From AC-32 sp038237925 (GTDB lineage: Bacteria; Actinomycetota; Thermoleophilia; Gaiellales; Gaiellaceae), in the NCBI GenBank assembly GCA_038237925.1, contig JBBRYF010000001.1, forward strand, positions 1-64,000: 64,000 bases of DNA, written 5' to 3'. The notes under the pieces were generated by a model. That model was not told where the DNA came from and made no database searches. It was given only the letters and a program-made list of their open reading frames with translations. Position 1 is the first letter of the stretch; the number at the start of each line of letters is the position of its first letter. Of this stretch, positions 7,110 through 14,501 are shown in pieces. The translations under genes and the position numbers were made by a program.

Positions 7110-7993
7110 TGGCTGCGCTCGAGCCAGCCCTCGATCTGCGAGGCGGTGGGCGCACGAGGCGCCGGCGGCTCGTGAACCGGTTCGCCGAGGGTGTGGCATC
7201 CGTGGCTGCCATCGGGGCCGTGGCCGTCCTCGCGATCGTCGTCCTCTCGGTCGCCCAGCGCGGAGGCGGCGAGCTCAGCTGGGGATTCCTGACCAAGGAC
7301 CTTCCGCTCTACGGCCAGCCCGGCGGCGGCATCGGGCCGCTGATCGTGGGCTCGGCGCTCCTCGTCGGGATCGCGACGGCCATCGCACTGCCGCTCGGCG
7401 TGCTGACCGCGCTCTTCCTGAGCGAGTTCGCTTCCCCGCGCTTGTCCAGCCCGATCCAGCTCACGCTCGACCTGATGAACGGCCTGCCGTCGATCATCAT
7501 CGGCGTCTTCGTCTTCGGCCTGCTCGTCTACGGCCACACACAGAGCGGCTACGCGGCCGGCTTCGCGCTCTCGATCGTGATGCTCCCGCTCATCGCCCGC
7601 TCGACGCAGGAAGTGCTGCGCCTGGTTCCGCTCGCCCAGCGCGAAGGAGCGCTCGCCCTTGGCGCGAGCCGGTGGCGCACGGTGCTCGGAATCGTGCTGC
7701 CGAGCGCTCTCGGCGGGATCCTGACCGGAACCGTCTTGGCGGTTGCGAGGGGAGCGGGGGAGACCGCGCCGTTGCTCTTCACGACGTCGATCTACGCGAA
7801 CACGTTCTCGACCGACGTGAGCCACTCGTTGCCGAACATTCCGGTCCAGATCTTCATCTGGTCGGAGTCGGCCGATCCCAACGACCACAAGCGCGCCTGG
7901 GCGGCGGCGCTGGTGTTGCTGCTGTTCGTGCTGGCCACGAGCCTGCTGGCACGTGCGGCGCTCGGGCGCACCCGGAAGAAGCTGGGCCAATGA
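7109..7993 (+). CDS. pstA: Phosphate ABC transporter permease PstA
   Basis: Second membrane subunit of the Pst importer, 294 residues. ATG 7109 shares its A with the pstC stop, and a shorter frame than the maximal one is right because the upstream part overlaps pstC. Helices are visible from residue 29 on (VASVAAIGAVAVLAIVVLSV), the coupling loop is REGALALGASRWRTVLGIVLP, and VARGAGETAPLLFT is the PstA signature. The FLSEFASP and GLPSIIIGVFVFG segments match PstA rather than PstC. It overlaps pstB by four bases. Confidence 0.95.
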   Translation: MAALEPALDLRGGGRTRRRRLVNRFAEGVASVAAIGAVAVLAIVVLSVAQRGGGELSWGFLTKDLPLYGQPGGGIGPLIVGSALLVGIATAIALPLGVLTALFLSEFASPRLSSPIQLTLDLMNGLPSIIIGVFVFGLLVYGHTQSGYAAGFALSIVMLPLIARSTQEVLRLVPLAQREGALALGASRWRTVLGIVLPSALGGILTGTVLAVARGAGETAPLLFTTSIYANTFSTDVSHSLPNIPVQIFIWSESADPNDHKRAWAAALVLLLFVLATSLLARAALGRTRKKLGQ

Positions 7994-8859
7994 CCGAGGA
8001 GGAGGGGGCAGTGAACGAGACGGTTACGATGCCGCCGATGAGGCCCGTCGACGTCGCAGAGCGGCAGGGGTCGGAGCCGAGTGCCGCGGAGGCCGTCTTC
8101 GACATCGACGGCCTGACCGCGAGCTACGGCTCGAACGTCGCGGTCAAGGACGTCAACCTCGACGTCGACAAGAACGTGATCACGGCAGTGATCGGCCCGT
8201 CGGGCTGCGGCAAGAGCACCTTCATCCGCTGCCTGAACCGGATGAACGACGTGATTCCGAGCTTCGGGATCGACGGGCGCGTGCTCTACCACGGGCACGA
8301 TCTCTATGGCGACGACGTCGAGCCGGTCGAGGTGCGGCGCCGGATCGGGATGGTCTTCCAGAAGCCCAATCCGTTCCCGAAGACGATCTACGACAACGTT
8401 GCGTGGGCGCCGCGTGTGCTGGGGCTCAAGCACGACCTCGACGCCCGCGTCGAGAAGGCGCTCCAGGGTGCCGCGCTTTGGGATGAGGTCAAGGACCGGC
8501 TCAAGAAGAGCGCGCTCTCGCTCTCCGGCGGCCAGCAGCAGCGACTGTGCATCGCGCGCGCGATCGCGATCGAGCCCGAGGTGTTGCTCCTCGACGAGCC
8601 GGCGTCGGCGCTCGACCCGATCGCGACCCAGAAGATCGAGGAGCTGATGCACGAGCTCAAGAGCGACTACACGATCGTGATCGTCACGCACAACATGCAG
8701 CAGGCCGCTCGCGTCGCCGACCGAACCGCGTTCTTCAGCCTCGAGGTCGAGGACGCTCAGCGCTACGGCGTGCTGATCGAGTACGACGAGACGTCGAAGA
8801 TCTTCACCGCACCCTCCGACAGGCGCACCGAGGACTATGTGACCGGGCGGTTCGGATGA
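7990..8859 (+). CDS. pstB: Phosphate ABC transporter ATP-binding protein PstB
   Basis: ATPase of the Pst importer, 289 residues from ATG 7990 (ATGA overlap with pstA). Motifs: Walker A GPSGCGKST, Q-loop MVFQKPNPFPKTIYDNV (the PstB hallmark), signature LSGGQQQR, Walker B VLLLDEPASALDP, and the H-loop histidine in THNM. An alternative start is GTG 8011, seven codons later, which has an AGGAGGAGG ribosome site just upstream; the acidic N-terminal residues in between are not conserved in the family, so 8011 is quite possible. Overlaps phoU by four bases. Confidence 0.95.
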   Translation: MTEEEGAVNETVTMPPMRPVDVAERQGSEPSAAEAVFDIDGLTASYGSNVAVKDVNLDVDKNVITAVIGPSGCGKSTFIRCLNRMNDVIPSFGIDGRVLYHGHDLYGDDVEPVEVRRRIGMVFQKPNPFPKTIYDNVAWAPRVLGLKHDLDARVEKALQGAALWDEVKDRLKKSALSLSGGQQQRLCIARAIAIEPEVLLLDEPASALDPIATQKIEELMHELKSDYTIVIVTHNMQQAARVADRTAFFSLEVEDAQRYGVLIEYDETSKIFTAPSDRRTEDYVTGRFG

Positions 8860-9539
8860 ACGTCCGCGTCAGCTTCCAAGAGGAGCTCGACCAGCTCGAG
8901 GCGAGCCTGCAGGAGGAGGGCGCGCTCGTCCTTCGCGTCCTGCGCGGCGCCCTGAACGCGCTCGCCCAGCGCGATGTCGAGCTCGCGGACGACGTGATCG
9001 CCTTCGACGACGACGTCGATCTCCGCTACGTCCAGATCGAGCAGGCAATCGAGTCGCTGCTCGCCCTGCAGACACCGGTCGCCACCGACCTGCGCCTCGT
9101 GCTCGCGATGCTGCACATGAACCTGCATCTCGAGCGGATGGCGGACTACAGCGTCACCATCGCGAAGCTCACCAAGCTCGTCGCGGACGTCGAGGGCGAC
9201 CCCATGCTGTTGCAGAGCCTTCAGGAGATGGGCGAACGGGCGGAGGAAATGATCCGCGTTGCACTCGACGCCTTCGCGAACCGCGACCTCGAGGCCGCGG
9301 AATCGCTCGTCGACCTCGACGAGCTGATCGACCGCTCCAACCGCCGCTTCGTCGAGCGCGTGGTCGAGATCGTGGGCGAGCCGGGGCTGCGGGAGTGGGT
9401 CCTGCGAATGGTGCTCGTCTCGAGGACACTGGAGCGAATCGGCGACCACGCTGTCGACATCGGTGAGCAGATCTCCTATCTGCTGACGGCTGAATTTCGC
9501 GAGTTCACCGACGCCTCCCACCCCGAGGAGCACGCCTGA
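8856..9539 (+). CDS. phoU: Phosphate signalling complex protein PhoU
   Basis: A 227-residue all-helical protein made of two PhoU repeats. The E/DxxxD metal-binding motifs are visible as DDVIAFDDDVD in the first half and ESLVDLDELID in the second, each followed by the basic/aromatic helix (LVLAMLHMNLHLERMADYSV; LVSRTLERIGDHAVDIGEQI). PhoU links the Pst transporter to the sensor kinase and restrains both phosphate uptake and the Pho response. Last gene of the operon, started by an ATGA overlap with pstB and followed by a hairpin terminator. Confidence 0.95.
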   Translation: MNVRVSFQEELDQLEASLQEEGALVLRVLRGALNALAQRDVELADDVIAFDDDVDLRYVQIEQAIESLLALQTPVATDLRLVLAMLHMNLHLERMADYSVTIAKLTKLVADVEGDPMLLQSLQEMGERAEEMIRVALDAFANRDLEAAESLVDLDELIDRSNRRFVERVVEIVGEPGLREWVLRMVLVSRTLERIGDHAVDIGEQISYLLTAEFREFTDASHPEEHA

Positions 9540-9586
9540 GAGCGCGACTCCTCGGCGCTGCGGTCTCGTTGCGCTGTCGGTGACCG

Positions 9587-9605
9587 GCCGCCGGCTGCCG
9601 GCGGC
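9587..9605. terminator. GC hairpin between phoU and the amidohydrolase gene
   Basis: A perfect 8-bp stem (9587-9594 with 9598-9605) closed by a CTG loop lies between the convergent stops. No T tract follows on either strand, so it is a probable bidirectional terminator by position. Confidence 0.6.
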
Positions 9606-9644
9606 TCTTCCGGGGGTGCCGCGGCTAGCGGCTTAACAGAACGT

Positions 9645-11180
9645 TCACCACGGTGGCGGGTTGTACGTCCAGCTCCCTCCGAGCATCGTCGCGACCACCT
9701 TCACCTCGACCAGCTCATCAGGCTCGCACGCGAGCGGGTCGCGGTCGAGCACGACGAGGTCGGCGTAGTGCCCCGGGACGAGCTTCCCGCGCCGCCGCTC
9801 GTCGCGCGCGAGCCACGCGGGGGCGACGGTGGTTGCGTGCAGGGCCTGCTCGACGGTCAGCGCCTGCTCCGGGTGCCAGGCTTCGCGCTCGTCGAGGGTG
9901 CGGAGAACGCCGGCCCGGATCCCGGCGAGCGGATCGAGCTCCTCGATCGGCGCGTCGGAGCCGTTCGCGAGCACGGCGCCCGAGTCGAGCAGCGAGCGAA
10001 ACGCGTAGGGCTCGCTCGAGAGCTCGCTCCAGAAGCGGTCGGCGAGGTCGCGGTCGGAGGGCGCGTGGCTGAACTGCACCGAGGCGGCGACGCCGAGCTC
10101 GGCGAAACGGGCCACGTCCTCAGGCGCGAGCAGCTGCGCGTGCTCGATCCGCTGGCGCAGGCCGAGCGGCTGCCACTCCTCGCGCGTCGCCTCGAAGGCG
10201 TCGAGCGCCTCGCGGTTCGCGAGATCGCCGATCGCGTGGACGGAGATCGGGAAGCCGGCTCGCGTCGCGTCACGGATGTACTGCTCGAGTTGCTCGCGGC
10301 TCGTGATCTCGACGCCGGAGCCGTCGAGCATGCGGGCGGTCTGCGAGCCGAGCGTGCCGTCCATGAACGCCTTCAGGTAGCCGACCCGCAGCAGAGGGCC
10401 GCCGAAGCCGCCGCGCACGTCGACGTCGGCCAGCTCCCCGGCGCGAAGTTCCGGCAGCGATTGCCACACGCGCAGGCAGAGCGCGCCGTCAGCCTCGAGT
10501 CGCTGCCAGAACCTGAGCGCTCCGAGCCAACCGTCCTTGTCGTGCACGCTGGTGACCCCGCGCGAGGCGGCGAGCTTCACGCCGGTGCGCATCGCGTCGA
10601 CGTACTCATCGTCGCTCGTCTCGATGTAGCGGTCGCGGAAGTTCCAGCACGACTCTTCCCGCAGCACGCCCGTCGGCTCGCCGTGCTCGTCGAGCTCGAC
10701 CACGCCGCCCGGGACCTGCAGGTCGCCGCTCGCCTGTGCGAGCGCGGCCGAGTTCAGCCAGACCGAGTGCGAGTCGCGCGCCATCAGCGCCACCGGGCGG
10801 TCGGGGGCGATCGCGTCGAGCTCGTGCCTCGTCGGCTCGACCGGCGGCGACCAGTCGCCGCTGCGCCACCCGCGGCCGCGAAGCCAGGCGCCCGTCGAGC
10901 TCTCGAGCGCATCGCGCACCCGCGCGACCGCCTCTTCCAGCGACCGCGTCCCCTCGAGCCGCACCTCGCGTTGCGCGATCGCCCAGGTCGGGAAGTGCAC
11001 GTGCGAATCGGTGAACCCGGGGACGACGCAGCGGCCGCCGAGGTCGATCCGATCGGGCCCGGGCAGTGCGGTCTCGTGGGTGCCGACGCCGCCTGCGATC
11101 CGCTCGCCGGCGATCGCCAGGCCCCGAGCCAGCGGCAGCGAGGGCTCCATCGTGCGGACGACGCCGTTCTCGAGGATCAC
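9645..11180 (-). CDS. Amidohydrolase family 3 protein (YtcJ-like)
   Basis: A 511-residue metal-dependent hydrolase. After the N-terminal beta-sandwich comes VVPGFTDSHVHFPTWA, the HxH metal site; later GFPISVHAIGDLANREALDAFE and RIEHAQLL supply further histidine ligands, and LANGSDAPIEELDPLAGIRAGVLR gives the final Asp, all typical of the YtcJ/amidohydrolase_3 family. The C-terminal part (KLVPGHYADLVVLDRDPL) closes the sandwich. The substrate is unknown; relatives act on formamides and other amides. GTG 11180 is 19 bases from the divergent glyoxalase-fold gene and has TAGATT 10 bases upstream. Confidence 0.88.
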   Translation of the reverse strand: MILENGVVRTMEPSLPLARGLAIAGERIAGGVGTHETALPGPDRIDLGGRCVVPGFTDSHVHFPTWAIAQREVRLEGTRSLEEAVARVRDALESSTGAWLRGRGWRSGDWSPPVEPTRHELDAIAPDRPVALMARDSHSVWLNSAALAQASGDLQVPGGVVELDEHGEPTGVLREESCWNFRDRYIETSDDEYVDAMRTGVKLAASRGVTSVHDKDGWLGALRFWQRLEADGALCLRVWQSLPELRAGELADVDVRGGFGGPLLRVGYLKAFMDGTLGSQTARMLDGSGVEITSREQLEQYIRDATRAGFPISVHAIGDLANREALDAFEATREEWQPLGLRQRIEHAQLLAPEDVARFAELGVAASVQFSHAPSDRDLADRFWSELSSEPYAFRSLLDSGAVLANGSDAPIEELDPLAGIRAGVLRTLDEREAWHPEQALTVEQALHATTVAPAWLARDERRRGKLVPGHYADLVVLDRDPLACEPDELVEVKVVATMLGGSWTYNPPPW

Positions 11181-11199
11181 CGTGCGGGAGAATCTAGCC

Positions 11200-11949
11200 G
11201 TGCTCGACGTCTTCGATCACGTCACCATCCGCGTCCGCGACCTCGAGGCCTCGCAGCGCTTTTACGAGCTCGGGCTCGCGCAACTCGGTTACGGCGAGCC
11301 CTACCGCGGCGATCACTTCTTCGAGTGGGAGGACCTCTCGATCTCCGCAGCGAGCGAGGAGCGGCCCGTCACGCGCAACCTGCACCTCGCGCTGCTCGCG
11401 TCCTCGCGGGAAGCGGTGGACGGGTGGTGGCGCGCGATGACGGCGGACGGCCACCCCGACGACGGCGAGCCCGGCCCGCGCCCGCAGTGCTCATCGAGCT
11501 ACTACGGCGCCTTCGTACGCGACCCCGACGGCAACAGCGTCGAGGCCGTCCACCACGGTGAGCCGCGCACCGGCGAGAACCGGCTCGACCACCTCTGGAT
11601 CCGCGTGCGCGACCTGGCCGAGTCGAGGCTCTTCTACGAGACGGTCGCGCCGGTGGTCGGCCTGTGCGTGCACGACGGCGACGCGAACCGCTTCCACGTC
11701 ACGAGCGGCGCCCGCTCGTTCGCGCTCGTCCGCGACGACCCGGTGACCGAGAACGTGCACATCGCCTTTCCGGTGAGCGACCGCGCCACCGTGGAGGCGT
11801 TCCACCGCGCCGCCCTCGCGGCCGGCTTCCGCGACAACGGCCCACCCGGCGAGCGGCGCTACCACCCCGGGTACTACGGCGCCTTCGTGCTCGACCCGGA
11901 CGGCAACAACATCGAAGCGGTCTTCCACGACCGGAAGGAGGCGGGATGA
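11200..11949 (+). CDS. VOC/glyoxalase-fold protein with two tandem domains
   Basis: A 249-residue protein made of two vicinal-oxygen-chelate modules. Each begins FDHVTIRVRDLEASQRFYE or LDHLWIRVRDLAESRLFYE and ends YYGAFVRDPDGNSVEAV or YYGAFVLDPDGNNIEAV, giving the usual His and Glu metal ligands at the two ends. Such proteins include glyoxalases, extradiol dioxygenases and fosfomycin-type transferases; the reaction here is unknown. Start GTG 11200 is at the domain boundary. The next gene overlaps by four bases and carries a third closely similar module, so the pair likely arose by module duplication. Confidence 0.85.
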   Translation: MLDVFDHVTIRVRDLEASQRFYELGLAQLGYGEPYRGDHFFEWEDLSISAASEERPVTRNLHLALLASSREAVDGWWRAMTADGHPDDGEPGPRPQCSSSYYGAFVRDPDGNSVEAVHHGEPRTGENRLDHLWIRVRDLAESRLFYETVAPVVGLCVHDGDANRFHVTSGARSFALVRDDPVTENVHIAFPVSDRATVEAFHRAALAAGFRDNGPPGERRYHPGYYGAFVLDPDGNNIEAVFHDRKEAG

Positions 11950-12320
11950 TCGACCACCTCGGGCTCGAGGTACGCGACTACCGGCGCAGCAAGGACTTCT
12001 ACCTCGCGGCGCTGGCACCCCTCGGCTGCGAACTGATGCGGGAGTTCGAGGGGCGCATCGGCGGCTTCGGTCGCGACGGCAAGCCGTTCTTCTGGCTCCG
12101 CGAGGGTGAGCCAGCGGCCGGCGTCCACGTCGCTTTCGGTGCGCCCGACACCGCAACCGTCGACGCGTTCTACGCCGCCGCGATCGGCGCGGGCGGCGAG
12201 GACAACGGCGCGCCCGGCCTGCGTGCGCACTACCACCCCGGCTACTACGGAGCCTTCGTCCGCGATCCGGATGGCAACAACGTCGAGGCCGTCTTCCACG
12301 GTCCGCCCCACGCGGGTTGA
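11946..12320 (+). CDS. VOC/glyoxalase-fold protein, single domain
   Basis: A 124-residue single VOC module: IDHLGLEVRDYRRSKDFYLAALAPLG at the start, HVAFGAPD in the middle, and YHPGYYGAFVRDPDGNNVEAVFHG at the end, nearly the same tail as the second module of the upstream gene. The ATG at 11946 overlaps the upstream stop (ATGA). The shared tail and translational coupling suggest the three modules work together, for instance as a hetero-oligomer; this is inference. No ribosome site other than the coupling is seen. Confidence 0.85.
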   Translation: MIDHLGLEVRDYRRSKDFYLAALAPLGCELMREFEGRIGGFGRDGKPFFWLREGEPAAGVHVAFGAPDTATVDAFYAAAIGAGGEDNGAPGLRAHYHPGYYGAFVRDPDGNNVEAVFHGPPHAG

Positions 12321-12376
12321 CCGTCGGCCCCCCGCACACCATCATTCCCTCACCCCCAGCAGCCGAAGGAGGCGCG

Positions 12377-13033
12377 ATGGCGACCGATTGGTACATGGAA
12401 GGCCCCTGGTTCAAGAACTGCAACTGCGACCCGGGCTGTCCGTGCGACTTCAACCAGTTCCCGACGCACGACCACTGCGAGGGAGTCGTCGCGATGCGGA
12501 TCGACAAGGGCAACTTCGGCGACACCGATCTCGCAGGGTTGTACTGGGCCGGGATCGTGCAATGGCCCGGCGCGATGCACGAGGGCAACGGCAGCGTCGT
12601 GCCGATCATCGACGAGCGCGCCGACGACGACCAGCGAAACGCGCTGCTGCAGATCATGAGTGGGCAGCAGGGCGACACGTTCTTCGAGATCGTCGCCGCG
12701 GTCTGCCCGAACGTGAAGGAGCCGCAGTTCGTCCCGTTCGAATTCGAGCACGACCTCGACTCGCGCATGGGCCGCGTGAAGGCCGGCGACGTGATGGAGA
12801 CCGAGGTCGACACGCTGCGCGGCTTCGATCCGCCGGACCCGTATCGCGTCGTCGTTCGCATCCCCGGCGGGTTCGAGTACACCGGGCCGGACGAGGAAGC
12901 CGAGACGGCGGTCGCGACGAAGCTCGTCACGAAGGGCGACATCGAGTACACGCTCGAGAACTCGCACGCATCGATGGCCTTCGTGCGTCACGGCAACAGC
13001 TTCCAGGAGAACTACGCGCCGCTCACGGGCTGA
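12377..13033 (+). CDS. DUF1326 domain protein (first copy)
   Basis: A 218-residue soluble protein of the DUF1326 family. Its hallmark near the N-terminus is the cysteine cluster NCNCDPGCPC (residues about 15-24), compatible with metal or thiol chemistry. ATG 12377 has a GAAGGAGG ribosome site 4 bases upstream, so the longer frame is not needed. The function of the family is unknown; it regularly sits next to DUF2182 membrane proteins, as here. The cassette continues with DUF2182 and a second DUF1326 gene. Confidence 0.88.
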   Translation: MATDWYMEGPWFKNCNCDPGCPCDFNQFPTHDHCEGVVAMRIDKGNFGDTDLAGLYWAGIVQWPGAMHEGNGSVVPIIDERADDDQRNALLQIMSGQQGDTFFEIVAAVCPNVKEPQFVPFEFEHDLDSRMGRVKAGDVMETEVDTLRGFDPPDPYRVVVRIPGGFEYTGPDEEAETAVATKLVTKGDIEYTLENSHASMAFVRHGNSFQENYAPLTG

Positions 13034-13038
13034 GCTTC

Positions 13039-13896
13039 GTGCGCGTATCTAGGCAGACCAGCACGGCCGCGCTGCTGCTCGCGGCTGCGCTCGTCCTCTG
13101 GATCGTGACGTTCGAGCGCATGCACGGCATGGACGCCGGGCCCGGCACCGACCTCGGCGCGTTCGGCTGGTTCCTCGGCGTCTGGGTGACGATGATGGGG
13201 GCGATGATGCTGCCGTCGGTCGCGCCGATGGTGCTCGTCTTCGCCCGCATCAGCCGCGACCGCGGCCGGCGCGGCCAGCGGTTCGTCCCGACCTGGGTGT
13301 TCCTCGCGGGCTACCTGCTCGCCTGGGTGGCGTACGGGCTCCTCGCGTACGGCCTCTTCCGCCTGGTGCGCTGGGCGGCAGGCGGATCGCTCAGCTGGGA
13401 CGGCGCAGGGCCATTGATCGCGGGAGCGGCGCTTCTTGCGGCCGGCCTCTACCAGCTGACCCCGCTCAAGCGCGTCTGCCTGCGCCACTGCCGCGGGCCG
13501 ATGCATTTCGTCCTGCACGGCTGGCGGGACGGTCGTGGCGGCGCCTTGCGGATGGGCGTCGAGCACGGCGCCTTCTGCGTTGGCTGCTGCTGGGGGCTGA
13601 TGCTCGCCCTCTTCGCGCTCGGTGTCATGAGCCTCTTCTGGATGGCGATCGTCGCGGCCGTGATCTTCGCCGAGAAGGCGCTGCCCGCCGGCGAAAAGCT
13701 CTCGCGGGCCTTCGCGCTCGCGCTCGTCGCGGGCGGGGTGTGGGTCGGCGTCGCGCCCGCGAGCGTGCCGGGTCTCGTCCAGCCGAACTCGCCCGCGGCC
13801 GACCGCGCCCGCCAGCGGATGATGGGGATGACTCCTGCGAAGATGAAGCCGATGCAGAAGCCGGCGAAGAAGATGAAGTCGCCGATGGCGCCCTGA
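13039..13896 (+). CDS. DUF2182 multi-pass membrane protein with Met/Lys-rich tail
   Basis: A 285-residue integral membrane protein of the DUF2182 family (often labelled predicted metal-binding). Features: first helix TAALLLAAALVLWIVTFERM followed by MHGMDAG, the methionine-rich motif TMMGAMMLPSVAPMV, several further helices, and EHGAFCVGCCWGLMLALFALGVM with three cysteines in a helix. The last 35 residues are soluble and rich in Met and Lys (RQRMMGMTPAKMKPMQK...), suggestive of soft-metal binding. The start is GTG 13039, five bases after the DUF1326 stop. Metal handling (copper or similar) is inferred from the residues only. Confidence 0.85.
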   Translation: MRVSRQTSTAALLLAAALVLWIVTFERMHGMDAGPGTDLGAFGWFLGVWVTMMGAMMLPSVAPMVLVFARISRDRGRRGQRFVPTWVFLAGYLLAWVAYGLLAYGLFRLVRWAAGGSLSWDGAGPLIAGAALLAAGLYQLTPLKRVCLRHCRGPMHFVLHGWRDGRGGALRMGVEHGAFCVGCCWGLMLALFALGVMSLFWMAIVAAVIFAEKALPAGEKLSRAFALALVAGGVWVGVAPASVPGLVQPNSPAADRARQRMMGMTPAKMKPMQKPAKKMKSPMAP

Positions 13897-14501
13897 CCGC
13901 CTTCCGCGTCCGCGGCACGTATCTCGAGAGCTGCAACTGCGAGGCGATCTGCCCATGCCGGCGGATCGACGGCGTCATGGGCGGCCGCTCGACGTACGGG
14001 ATCTGTCTCGGGGCGCTCTCGTGGCTGATCGCGGAGGGCAGTGCCGGCGACGTCGACCTGGCCGGGCTCGGGGTCGTGCTGGCCACGCGCTACAGCGATG
14101 ACGAGGAGGGCTCCCCCTGGAGCTTCGTGCTCTACCTCGACCGGCGTGCGGACGAGGCGCAGCTCGCGGCGCTGGAGTCGATCTTTACCGGCCGGCTGCC
14201 GGGCTCGCAGCTCGAGCACTTTCCCTGGGCGTGGAAGGAGAGCCGGGAGCTCGCGGTACGCCCGGCGGAGATCGAGATCGAGCACGTTCCCGGCCGCGGC
14301 TGGTTCCGCGCGCGCGGCTACGTCGAGGTGCGGGCGTCACGACCGGTCGAGAGCGGGGAGACCGTGACCTGCATAATCCCCGGCCACGAGCGCACCGGCC
14401 GGGAACTCGTCGCCGAGAGCCTCGAAGTCCACGACGGCGAGCTCGACTTCTCGTTCCGCGACAACTGCGCGTTCGAGAGCGACTTCGCCTACTCGGGCTA
14501 G
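13893..14501 (+). CDS. DUF1326 domain protein (second copy), probable CTG start
   Basis: A 202-residue DUF1326 protein with the cysteine cluster SCNCEAICPC close to its N-terminus (residues 12-21). No ATG, GTG or TTG lies at the expected position; the nearest upstream GTG (13740) would add 51 highly charged residues read out of frame across the DUF2182 gene. CTG 13893 overlaps the DUF2182 stop as CTGA and gives the start LTAFRVRGTYLESCNC, which fits the family length. The 3' 165 bases are also read in antisense as the end of the cyclase gene. Confidence 0.82.
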   Translation: MTAFRVRGTYLESCNCEAICPCRRIDGVMGGRSTYGICLGALSWLIAEGSAGDVDLAGLGVVLATRYSDDEEGSPWSFVLYLDRRADEAQLAALESIFTGRLPGSQLEHFPWAWKESRELAVRPAEIEIEHVPGRGWFRARGYVEVRASRPVESGETVTCIIPGHERTGRELVAESLEVHDGELDFSFRDNCAFESDFAYSG

